Part shown: positions 51,990 through 59,202 of the stretch, in pieces
Layout: each line of letters opens with the position of its first letter
Numbering within the stretch: position 1 is the first letter of the stretch
DNA from: Thermoanaerobacter wiegelii Rt8.B1
GTDB lineage: Bacteria > Bacillota > Thermoanaerobacteria > Thermoanaerobacterales > Thermoanaerobacteraceae
Assembly (NCBI RefSeq): GCF_000147695.2
Contig: NC_015958.1
Span: 2,162,001-2,226,000, forward strand
Reading direction: 5' to 3'
Length of the DNA: 64,000 nt
The notes under the pieces: generated by a model
Databases searched by the model: none
Told to the model about the DNA's origin: nothing
What the model saw: only the letters and a program-made list of their open reading frames with translations
Translations under genes and position numbers: made by a program

Positions 51990-54900
51990 TATTGAACAAT
52001 CTCCTGTTCTTTAAAGTCTTTTAAATCCATCTTCTTTTCTGCAACCCAATCCAAAAAATCCTGGCCAGTATCAAAATGGATACTGTTGCATTCAAAATTG
52101 ATATTTATCTTTCCCTTGTCCATAAAGTTGCTTCTTATGTTATCCATGCTGTTTTCGAGTTTATCTATATCTATTTTCATAGAAGAATCGAAGGTTAATT
52201 CTACCCAACCTTTATCGCCGCTTGTTTCTTCTTCCTTATAAAAAGTCACTATAACATCGCTAATCTTTGCATTGTGCTTTTTAAGCAAATCAAGTTCTTC
52301 ATAGGTTTCTTTGGTGTCATTCGTTCTTATACGCCTGTTAAGTGTCAACGGTTTTTCAACAGCTATATTAACTTCTTCTTTTCTCTCCTTGTCTATTTTA
52401 ATTTCACGGGTACTTGAATAAACCCCTTTAGCTTCTGCAACTGCTACCACATATGTGCAGTTTTCGGGGACAACAAACTCGCCTTCGTATATACCTCCGT
52501 TTTCCTTTGGATTAGAGCCATCGGTTGTGTATTTTATGGTAGCTGGAGGAATGGATTTCAATTCAACAACCTTATTCGTTCCTTTATTGTATACTCGATA
52601 CTTAAGATCTATTTTGTTAACCCATTCGACTGGTTCGCCCGTTTCGTGTTCGCCACTGCTGTCGACACACAGGAATGAAAGTTTTACTTCTTTTGTCCTA
52701 AACTCATACGGATTTTCCACAAGGTTTGAAGCTTCGGTTGCCACAGAGCCAACTTCATAGTAAACTTTATCTCCATAAAGCGGAGTAATTTTCAGGATTA
52801 CCTCGCCTGTGTCCTCATCTCTTCGCAGTTCCTGAATTTGAACACTGGTTTTTTCTTTTGGAAACGGCCCTTTATCTATGTACCCACCATGTTCACGCCA
52901 TATGCCTTTTTTGAGCATCTCCCCTTTTAAATTATCAAGTGCAGTAGGAATATGCCATTGCCATAAAGGATTTGTAGCTGCTCGCTCTTTTATATCGCTC
53001 CACCGCATTTCTTTTTGGGTAAACAATCTGTCTTCGCATTTTTTTCTAAAGGTATCACCCGTAATATCCGTAGTGAATTTCTGTCGCTGTATTAAAACAT
53101 CCCTTATTTGCTTTTCCCCGTTATATTCATTACTCGTAAACTCCATCAGAAAATCAGCTTTTAAAAGACCATTTTTTGCAGGATAGTATAGTTGCGTAAA
53201 AGTCTCCCTCGCTGCCTGCAAAAGTTCCAATACTATCCTGTCTCTTTTTTCAAGAGCCTTCTGGTATTGCGGATTGTTTGCGGGAACTTTATCTTCGTTT
53301 TCCATTCTGTTAATTATTTCATTAATTGCTTTATGTTCTTTAGCTGCATGCAGGAGCTTTTCCATTGTACTCCTGGAACCCGAGAGAAACATTACCCTGT
53401 TCTTGTACTTTTCGTTTTCATAGAATTTTTGCAAATCAGGGTGTAAACCTGGCCCTCCCGTATACGGTTCGAATATAACCAGGGTAACTTTATCTTCAGA
53501 AAGCCTTATTTCATCAACAGCAGGAAAAACTAAAACTTTTTGGTAGCAATCTCCAATAGTGGGTTTGAACTTTTCCTCAAGGAAAGTCCTCAATTCTTTT
53601 TTAGCACTTTCGTTATCGTAAGAATCCACCAAAGAATTAAGTTCTGCTATTAAGTTTCTTGTGTTTTGGAAATATAACCTACCATCTCTGTCGGTATGAA
53701 GATACCATGCCCGCATGACAAATTCATCAAGTGCCCTTTTTACACGGGTAATATCCTTTCCTGGTTCGCATAAGTATCCTATTGTCTCCTGAAGCGAAAG
53801 TCCTAAAAGTGCATTTGGCACATCTGCCAAAGAGGAGACAAGTATAAGCTTTGCAAGGTCCTGCATGTGGGTTTCTCCCATTGTTGCATCAACTACTTCC
53901 GCAACGGATTTTCCATTTGAAGCAATATCATGAGCAATAGCATTGGCAAGCGAGGGCTTAACCTGCGTAATCGCAGTTAGCATTTCATGATCGTTCAAGT
54001 CAAAATCATAAGCATTTATTAAGTATTTACTTTTCGCTTTTGGATTACCACCTCTATAAAGCTGAGAAACAACTATGCGCATTAATCTAAGTAAACCTCT
54101 TGTCTGCTGAAAACCAGGGTTTTCTTTGAATCTCGCATAAAGGTCTCTTATGGAAGGATGAAAAGGATAAGAATCCTTTATTCCGATAAAAATTTGGTCA
54201 GGTGAGACATTGGTATAGCCCATTTGTCTTGCTTCTGAAACTGCCTGCTTATAGGCATTCGCCACCTCATTTATCTCTAAATCTGAAGGCAAAACTTTAA
54301 AAAGCCTCTTCCTTAAAATGTGATATATTTCATCCGAAGTCATATTAACTGGTTCAATATTTATGGCCAAGCGATTGACCTCATTTTCAAGTTCTTTGAA
54401 GGAAGATTGCAAAAGTTCACTCCCGCTTTCATATGCAGCCCGCAAGTCTGAAATAACAAGACATACATTAGAAAGTTCTTCTTTATTTAAAGCATTAAAA
54501 AGATTTGCCAGTGCTGTAGTAGTTACCACCGCTAAATTTGAATCACCAACTGGTTTTGCTTTAGCATTTTCTAAATACGGAGGTAGCTCATCAAGAAGAA
54601 TTAAAAGTGGCTCTCCTTTTAAGAGGTTCACCCACGCACTTTGCCCAGGCGCTTGCAGAGGCGAATAGTAGTCTTTAAACATTTCTTTTTTCCCAAGCTG
54701 CTGAGCAATTGCTCCCCATATGCCGTAAGGAGCATCACTTTCTCTTCCTGTAAATGCAACAACTTTAATTTTTCCAAGAGGACTGTCTTTAAACTTATCC
54801 CCCATTATCTTTTCTCTAAACTCTGGATATTTGGCCAAAAGCCCAAGTGCAATCATGTTATGCGTTTTACCACCGCCCATGTTCTGCGTTAGCTTGATAA

Positions 54901-55102
54901 CACCTGCTGCACTCTGCCTGTGAAAACGCTTAAAGGCCGTTTCAAATAATATTCTCATGCCTTGAGTTACGTAATTTTCTTCAAAAAAACGATTCGGGTC
55001 TATTCTATTTTCAATTAAATCAGTTAAATCTAATACGTCATCTCTTTTTGTTTCATCAAAAACGCTCTCCCGCGGCACACAAAGCTCGTATAAGGTTTTC
55101 AC
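51989..55102 (-). CDS. DUF499 ATPase (BrxC/PglY-like), anti-phage associated
   Basis: This 1037-residue AAA-type ATPase is the first large gene of the defence operon. Walker A is KLTQNMGGGKTHNMIALGLL near residues 70-90, and a Walker B-like LLILLDELPPYLENAK lies near 175. The DUF499 core is related to BrxC/PglY of BREX systems. A C-terminal region has beta-rich sequence (KYTTDGSNPKENGGIYEGEF, resembling a chitobiase/Ig-like fold) near 860. GTG at 55102 is preceded by AGGGG. It likely powers assembly or DNA sensing by the complex; the exact job is unknown. Confidence 0.9.
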   Translation of the reverse strand: MKTLYELCVPRESVFDETKRDDVLDLTDLIENRIDPNRFFEENYVTQGMRILFETAFKRFHRQSAAGVIKLTQNMGGGKTHNMIALGLLAKYPEFREKIMGDKFKDSPLGKIKVVAFTGRESDAPYGIWGAIAQQLGKKEMFKDYYSPLQAPGQSAWVNLLKGEPLLILLDELPPYLENAKAKPVGDSNLAVVTTTALANLFNALNKEELSNVCLVISDLRAAYESGSELLQSSFKELENEVNRLAINIEPVNMTSDEIYHILRKRLFKVLPSDLEINEVANAYKQAVSEARQMGYTNVSPDQIFIGIKDSYPFHPSIRDLYARFKENPGFQQTRGLLRLMRIVVSQLYRGGNPKAKSKYLINAYDFDLNDHEMLTAITQVKPSLANAIAHDIASNGKSVAEVVDATMGETHMQDLAKLILVSSLADVPNALLGLSLQETIGYLCEPGKDITRVKRALDEFVMRAWYLHTDRDGRLYFQNTRNLIAELNSLVDSYDNESAKKELRTFLEEKFKPTIGDCYQKVLVFPAVDEIRLSEDKVTLVIFEPYTGGPGLHPDLQKFYENEKYKNRVMFLSGSRSTMEKLLHAAKEHKAINEIINRMENEDKVPANNPQYQKALEKRDRIVLELLQAARETFTQLYYPAKNGLLKADFLMEFTSNEYNGEKQIRDVLIQRQKFTTDITGDTFRKKCEDRLFTQKEMRWSDIKERAATNPLWQWHIPTALDNLKGEMLKKGIWREHGGYIDKGPFPKEKTSVQIQELRRDEDTGEVILKITPLYGDKVYYEVGSVATEASNLVENPYEFRTKEVKLSFLCVDSSGEHETGEPVEWVNKIDLKYRVYNKGTNKVVELKSIPPATIKYTTDGSNPKENGGIYEGEFVVPENCTYVVAVAEAKGVYSSTREIKIDKERKEEVNIAVEKPLTLNRRIRTNDTKETYEELDLLKKHNAKISDVIVTFYKEEETSGDKGWVELTFDSSMKIDIDKLENSMDNIRSNFMDKGKININFECNSIHFDTGQDFLDWVAEKKMDLKDFKEQEIVQ

Positions 55103-55156
55103 CTTTTGAATCCCCTACCTTTCACCTTAATACTTCTAAAATGTTCCTATACCTTT

Positions 55157-55489
55157 TCAATCGACATACTCCCGTCTTTTTTGTTCTTCTAATTCCCTAA
55201 AGAAGGTATAAACCATATTCCGCAGCAAGCGGCTAATAGTTAAATTGTAGCGCTGTGCGAGGCTTTTGATATACTCAAGCTCTACATCAGAAACTTTTAT
55301 ATTAACCATCTTCCCTGTCTTTGACTGGAAAGTATAGTCTTCCAAAAGTTGGTCAGGATGAAAATTATAAAGAATATACATAATCATTTTCGCACGCGTA
55401 GCAGCTATTTTGTTTTGTACTGCATATTCCTTTAGTTTTTTATGCATTGCTGGGCTCACTAAGGCCCAAATCTGATGCGGCTTTCTCAC
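55157..55489 (-). CDS. Tandem ribbon-helix-helix DNA-binding protein, copy 2
   Basis: This 110-residue paralogue of the protein at 32500-32808 again has two halves: WALVSPAMHKKLKEYAVQNK with AATRAKMIMYILYNF, and MVNIKVSDVELEYIKSLAQR with NLTISRLLRNMVYTFF. The conserved SRLxRNxxYTxFF ending is shared. The start is GTG with GGGAGG upstream. It sits 55 bases before the DUF499 gene on the same strand and could regulate the defence operon. In the other copy a small plus-strand gene is next door; here the matching gene (57798) is separated by an IS. Confidence 0.72.
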   Translation of the reverse strand: MRKPHQIWALVSPAMHKKLKEYAVQNKIAATRAKMIMYILYNFHPDQLLEDYTFQSKTGKMVNIKVSDVELEYIKSLAQRYNLTISRLLRNMVYTFFRELEEQKRREYVD

Positions 55490-55751
55490 AAAATATATCC
55501 CTCCCTCTCTTTAATCATAGCATAACAAAAAATAAAATTCATCAAGCTTTTTTAGATTTTTCTTTAAATTTGTGAGCAGTAAAACCAGCTCAGAACCTCT
55601 AAAACGCTTAATAACCAAACCAATACAGAGATTTCGCAGATTAAAAAACAAATAGTGCTTAGCCAATGATATGACAAGGATTAGATGAATAATAATTGAA
55701 GCATGTAAATTCCGATTTTTACTGGAAAAAAATTTAGTGTTTAAAAATAAA

Positions 55752-55801
55752 AACATCCTTTCTATAATGAATCTTGTAACCAATTCAATAGAAAGGATGT
55801 T
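55752..55801 (+). promoter_or_regulatory. Stem-loop covering the transposase ribosome binding site
   Basis: AACATCCTTTCTAT (55752-55765) and ATAGAAAGGATGTT (55788-55801) are perfect 14-bp inverted repeats. The second arm contains the AAAGGATG ribosome binding site four bases before the transposase ATG. Read-through RNA would fold and hide the site, a known way IS elements avoid activation from outside promoters. A transcript starting inside the loop would escape this. Confidence 0.65.
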
Positions 55802-55804
55802 AAG

Positions 55805-57055
55805 ATGAACAAGTGCTATTTAAAACAAATGCTCACCTACTTCTCTAAGGTATACCATCTTGGAGAAAAAATCAAGGGGTTAAAAGATGGAAGATTAAAT
55901 CCTCAAATTGAGACTTCAACTATTTCTTTTATAGTCTTGCTTACATTTATCTGTAGACTTAAAAGTTTTAATAGACTTGAACATTGGCTTAAAAAAAGAA
56001 GATTTAAAAATTTATTTCCAAAGAAAACAAGATTGCCCCATATTGATGCTGTTAGACGTTCCTTAAGTAGTTTTGATATAAACGGTTTGAATATTTTGCA
56101 TGATCATATAATAAGCACTATATTCAAAAATAAGGTATTTAGAAATGGTACAATAGATGGAATAAAGGTTGCTGCTATTGATGGAGTTGAGATATTTGAA
56201 AGTACAAAAAAGAGGTGTGAAAAATGCCTTACCCGTGTTGATAAACAAGGAATAACTCATTACTTCCACAGAGCAGTTGTTTGTGCAACTGTGGGTTCTG
56301 ATCCCCATATTGTATTAGGCTATGAGATGTTAGAACCTAAAAAAGACCTTTCAAATAAAGATGAAGGTGAAATTACTGGAGGTAAAAGACTTATTAGAAA
56401 GCTTTATAAAAAATTTCATCATTTTGCAGATGTTATAGTTGCGGATGCTTTGTATTGCAAAGCATCATGGATTATGGAAGTTCTAGCAATTGGAATGGAT
56501 GCAGTTATCAGAGTAAAAGATGAAAGGCTTCATATTGTTAAAGACGCATTAGGACTGTTTCAAAGACGTGAAGCTGACAAACAATGGATAGTGCGTGAAG
56601 GAAACACAAAGAAGATTATCGTTAGTGCTTGGGATGATGATGGATTTGAAATGAGGGGTATGGATATTAAGGTGAGATTTATAAGATTTTTAGAGAATAT
56701 TCAAGAAGGTGATAAGAAAGAGTTAAAAGAAGTCTGGATTGTAACCACCAACAAAAATATTTGTGTTGAGACTTTATGGAAGATAATACATAAAAGATGG
56801 GATATTGAAAATAATGTATTTCACCAATTGAAAGCAGAGTGTCATTTTGATCATTGCTATTTGCATAGCCCTAGGGGCGTAGAGGCTATAGTTGAATTCA
56901 TGATGATAGCCTTTAACTTGACCCAATTATACTTTTTTAGAAACATTAGGGGATTTAGAGGGAAAAGACATTTGCAGATAAATATAATAGAAGATCTGAA
57001 AGATGAAATGTTGATAATTATGAATTGGATTAATCCAATTTTTAACACTACATAG
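55805..57055 (+). CDS. IS4-like DDE transposase
   Basis: This intact 416-residue transposase has an N-terminal helical domain (RFKNLFPKKTRLPHIDAVRR). The catalytic residues appear as VAAIDGVEIFE (first D), ADVIVADALYCKASW (second D) and KRWDIENNVFHQLKAECHFD (the RxxxE signature of the IS4 group). Terminal inverted repeats could not be placed with confidence. The element lies between the RHH gene and its presumed small partner gene. A minus-strand open frame at 55511-55783 upstream is probably chance or an older IS fragment. Confidence 0.85.
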   Translation: MNKCYLKQMLTYFSKVYHLGEKIKGLKDGRLNPQIETSTISFIVLLTFICRLKSFNRLEHWLKKRRFKNLFPKKTRLPHIDAVRRSLSSFDINGLNILHDHIISTIFKNKVFRNGTIDGIKVAAIDGVEIFESTKKRCEKCLTRVDKQGITHYFHRAVVCATVGSDPHIVLGYEMLEPKKDLSNKDEGEITGGKRLIRKLYKKFHHFADVIVADALYCKASWIMEVLAIGMDAVIRVKDERLHIVKDALGLFQRREADKQWIVREGNTKKIIVSAWDDDGFEMRGMDIKVRFIRFLENIQEGDKKELKEVWIVTTNKNICVETLWKIIHKRWDIENNVFHQLKAECHFDHCYLHSPRGVEAIVEFMMIAFNLTQLYFFRNIRGFRGKRHLQINIIEDLKDEMLIIMNWINPIFNTT

Positions 57056-57788
57056 TTGATAATAAAATTGGAAGTATATCTTTTCGATATAATGGGGAGG
57101 GGGAAAGTGTATCTATATACACGGCCTACGGCCTTTTCAAATTCCAAAATTTCAACAAAATAGAATACGTCTGATTTCCTGTCAAGAAAAAAGTTTTATT
57201 GGAAATTAGATGCGAAATCTCTGAAACCAATATAGCAAAAATCGTTAAAATTATGTTTTTAAGTTAAAATTGACAAATTATTTTGGTTTATTCCAAGTAT
57301 TCTATGTATTTCTTGCAATAATAACGTTTTTTAGCGGTAAACATTAAATAGCCTCCATGCTTGGAGCATTTTTAAAATCGTAAATACACTATCCGCATTT
57401 CAACTCTCGTTTTTACCAATTGTGATTTTATTAATATGGGCCAACATGTATTAATACAAATTAATATGTATTAATACAAATTAATTTATGTTAATACGTC
57501 TTAATATGAATTAATGAAATCAATCAACATGATCTTATTGCTTCAAATGGAAAAATGGAAGCATTTTCAAAAGGCTTTCGTTTTTAAAAACCTAACAACA
57601 AATTCAAAATCATAATTCGTTTTTAAAAACGTGTGCCTCATACATACCACTGAATTCCTTTTTTCTTTTCAAAAACCTATTTCAACTTACTTCAAGCTTT
57701 TCTTATAATTTTTTATTAAAAAAACATTGATGCATGAAATAATCAATGGTAGAATATTCATACGCTATGAAAACTAATCTGAAATGAG
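57056..57788. other. A+T-rich intergenic region with short tandem repeats
   Basis: No gene is seen. After the IS comes a stretch with GTGTATCTATATACAC and ACGGCCTACGGCC (57108-57135), perhaps the IS end. At about 57447-57520 there are five imperfect copies of an ATTAATACAAATTAAT-type unit. Palindromic CGTTTTTAAAAAC motifs lie at 57579-57592 and 57618-57631. A promoter for the downstream small gene closes the region. Confidence 0.5.
57727..57755 (+). promoter_or_regulatory. Promoter of the 57798 small gene
   Basis: TTGATG (57727-57732) and TAGAAT (57750-57755), 17 bases apart, fit a sigma-A promoter about 45 bases before the start codon. The geometry matches that of the paralogous gene at 32971. 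Confidence 0.6.
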
Positions 57789-57814
57789 TTGACATATATG
57801 ATAAAATATGTCAA
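57789..57814. promoter_or_regulatory. Palindrome overlapping the start codon of the small gene
   Basis: TTGACATAT (57789-57797) and ATATGTCAA (57806-57814) are perfect 9-bp inverted repeats separated by eight bases that include the ATG at 57798. It could be a repressor operator or an RNA hairpin hiding the start. The nearby tandem-RHH protein is a natural candidate binder. Confidence 0.5.
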
Positions 57815-58004
57815 ATTTGTTTGTTCGCCAAAAGGTATCTTTTGGATCTGCGTGCGGCGAAAAGATTTCTGGCGAGATGAGGTTGAAATAGCAGTCCCGA
57901 ATGAAAACCAACAATTGGAAACGGTATACAAAAAAACATTTTTCTTACCCCTAAATCTGTTTACAACATTTGCAGCAAGATTTGCTGAAGCCTTTGTAAT
58001 ATAA
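57798..58004 (+). CDS. Small (68 aa) protein of unknown function, copy 2
   Basis: This intact paralogue of the frameshifted gene at 32971-33176 reads MIKYVKFVCSPKGIFWICV, then RRKDFWRDEVEIAVPNENQQ, ending FTTFAARFAEAFVI. It is rich in aromatic and basic residues, with alternating strands. There is no membrane segment and no known family. It has a promoter, a palindrome over its start codon and a strong terminator after it. Together with the duplicated tandem-RHH gene it forms a repeated two-gene unit. Confidence 0.65.
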   Translation: MIKYVKFVCSPKGIFWICVRRKDFWRDEVEIAVPNENQQLETVYKKTFFLPLNLFTTFAARFAEAFVI

Positions 58005-58091
58005 ATACAATTTTGATTTTAAAAACGAAAATCTTTGATTAAGGTTTCGCATATTCAAAATCGTTCCGTTCATTTTTAAAAACGAAAAATA

Positions 58092-58126
58092 AAGCCTCTA
58101 CTCTGAGAACCAGGGTAGAGGCTTTT
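58092..58126 (+). terminator. Terminator after small gene copy 2
   Basis: AAGCCTCTACTCTG pairs with CAGGGTAGAGGCTT (one mismatch), loop AGAAC, then TTTCC. It lies about 90 bases after the small gene. Confidence 0.8.
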
Positions 58127-58263
58127 CCTTTTATAGTTCTATAAAAAACTTTTATTTTCTTAATCCTTGTGCCAATAGCCACTTAGTAAAATTTGATTTT
58201 AAAGTCCCTTTTCAGTTATTATAAGAGCAAATAATAACATTTTAAGAAGGGAGAGTGATAGGG

Positions 58264-58662
58264 ATGAAGAAAAACGATTATAGTATAAAAGATTTCAAGA
58301 CACTTAAAGTCTGGCAAAAGGCAAGGGAATTGACTCAAGATATATATTTAATCACTGCTAATTTTCCTCAGTTTGAAACATATGCAATAAAATCACAAAT
58401 AATAAGGGCCGTTACCTCCATTGGCGCCAATATTGCTGAGGGCAACGGCCAGCTTTATAAGAAAAAACAGATAAACTTTTTAAATAATGCACTCGGCAGT
58501 GCATCGGAAACGCGGCACTGGCTTATTATTGCTGCTGATAATGGATATATTTCTCAAGAAGATTATATTGTTCTTGAGCAAAAAACCATTGAAATAATTA
58601 AGATGTTGATCGGCTGTATCCGAAAACTGCAATATCAAGCAGGAGATGAGGAAATAGCATAA
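58264..58662 (+). CDS. Four-helix bundle protein (S23/23S rRNA-intervening-sequence protein family)
   Basis: This protein of about 132 residues matches the S23/IVP-like four-helix family: FKTLKVWQKARELTQDIYLI near residue 11, IGANIAEGNGQLYKKKQINF near 60, and an ALGSASETRHWLIIAADNGY segment. Members form pentamers; related Avd proteins serve retroelements, but no reverse transcriptase is present here. The role is unknown. ATG at 58264 follows GGGAG. It is the last cargo gene before the right end of the island. Confidence 0.88.
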   Translation: MKKNDYSIKDFKTLKVWQKARELTQDIYLITANFPQFETYAIKSQIIRAVTSIGANIAEGNGQLYKKKQINFLNNALGSASETRHWLIIAADNGYISQEDYIVLEQKTIEIIKMLIGCIRKLQYQAGDEEIA

Positions 58663-58730
58663 CTTTTGTCTTGTTTCTGCCATTTATAAGATATTTCAAA
58701 ACAAGGTTCAAGGATCTAATAAATACAAGA

Positions 58731-58791
58731 AAAACTTTTTTCCCTTTTTGGAACGACTTTTTTACCCACGGAAAAACTTCAACCAAAAACA
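58731..58791. repeat. Three tandem TnsB-site-like repeats, candidate right end of the Tn7-like element
   Basis: Read on the minus strand from 58791 the sequence is TGTTTTTGG, then three close copies of an AAAAAGTnnTTCC-type motif: GAAGTTTTTCCG, AAAAAAGTCGTTCC and AAAAAAGTTTTTC, about 20 bases apart. Tn7's right end has four overlapping TnsB sites in a similar layout. The ACA at 58789-58791 is followed by ATTTC, identical to the five bases before the left TGT at 12154. Confidence 0.6.
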
Positions 58792-58836
58792 ATTTCAAAA
58801 CTTGATCCTTATCTCCTTTTTCCTTGCCCCTAACTA

Positions 58837-59177
58837 TGTTAATTTAAAAAAACCCTTTCCATTTCCAATCCCTCAAACCCGCATAAAATCTACATGGCAT
58901 TTTCTGGGAGGTAATAAAGTTTTTCCGTAAATAAGCTATATTTCGACTAAAAATTCCCAATCATGCTCCTATTTTGTGCGAAAAAAGTTTGTCCGAATGG
59001 GCAGGTTCAAGGGCAAAAGGAAAAAGGGATAAGTGGTGTAAAACCCTCATCTCTCAAGGCCTTACCACTTATCCCTCACCTTGTTCAATGATACTTGCCC
59101 ATTAAACCCTTTCCCTTTTCCCTACCCAAACGGAACCACTTTTTTCACACAGGGAAAAGATTTAAATGAAATATACA
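58837..59177. repeat. 341-bp TGT...ACA unit, copy C, next to glmS
   Basis: Copy C runs from TGTTAATTTAAAAAAACCC to ATATACA and is nearly identical to copy B, 46.7 kb away in the same orientation. TnsB-like motifs lie at 58913-58927, 58980-58995 and (reverse) 59131-59147. Its right edge leaves 25 bases to the glmS stop codon. It has no open frame, so it is either a miniature element mobilised by TnsABCD or one terminal repeat of the whole island. Confidence 0.85.
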
Positions 59178-59202
59178 TTTCGCATGGGTGGGAGGAATAT
59201 CC
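59178..59202. other. attTn7-type insertion interval downstream of glmS
   Basis: Exactly 25 bases separate the glmS stop codon (59203-59205) from the terminal ACA of the repeat unit. Tn7 inserts about 25 bp past glmS because TnsD reads the conserved glmS 3' end. The interval begins TTTCG. The match to the Tn7 rule is seen directly; TnsD recognition is inferred. Confidence 0.8.

Larger units (their letters stand above)
12154..59177. mobile_element. Tn7-like transposon island at attTn7 downstream of glmS
   Basis: The element is defined by tnsABCD (18905-25451), TGT/ACA termini, repeated TnsB-site-like motifs at both edges, and a right boundary leaving exactly 25 bases to the glmS stop codon, the known Tn7 insertion point. 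ATTTC flanks the left TGT (12149-12153) and also overlaps the final ACA on the glmS side (59177-59181). An alternative right terminus is the ACA at 58789-58791, also followed directly by ATTTC and preceded by three tandem TnsB-like sites. In that reading copy C (58837-59177) is a later separate insertion. The cargo comprises an Avs-like gene, an integrative replicon module and a multi-gene defence operon. Confidence 0.8.

Noticed and set aside
45797-55102. Classification as DISARM or BREX
   Set aside because: No drmA/drmB, pglZ or brxL partner is present; only general similarity of parts (SNF2 helicase, methyltransferase, DUF499 ATPase) supports such a label.
55511-55783. Minus-strand 90-codon open frame before the IS4-like transposase
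   Set aside because: It is very hydrophobic and A+T-driven, covers the hairpin leader of the transposase, has no ribosome binding site, and I could not match it to any transposase C-terminus.
57447-57520. Possible CRISPR array
   Set aside because: The repeats are about 16 bases, A+T only, contiguous and without unique spacers; no cas gene is in the window.
58264-58662. Avd protein of a diversity-generating retroelement
   Set aside because: No reverse transcriptase or template/variable repeat was found in the window.
12154-59177. Simple homologous duplication instead of transposition
   Set aside because: Direct repeats alone could arise by recombination, but the TGT/ACA edges, the 25-base distance to glmS and tnsABCD make a Tn7-like origin far more likely; recombination may still have shaped the final layout.
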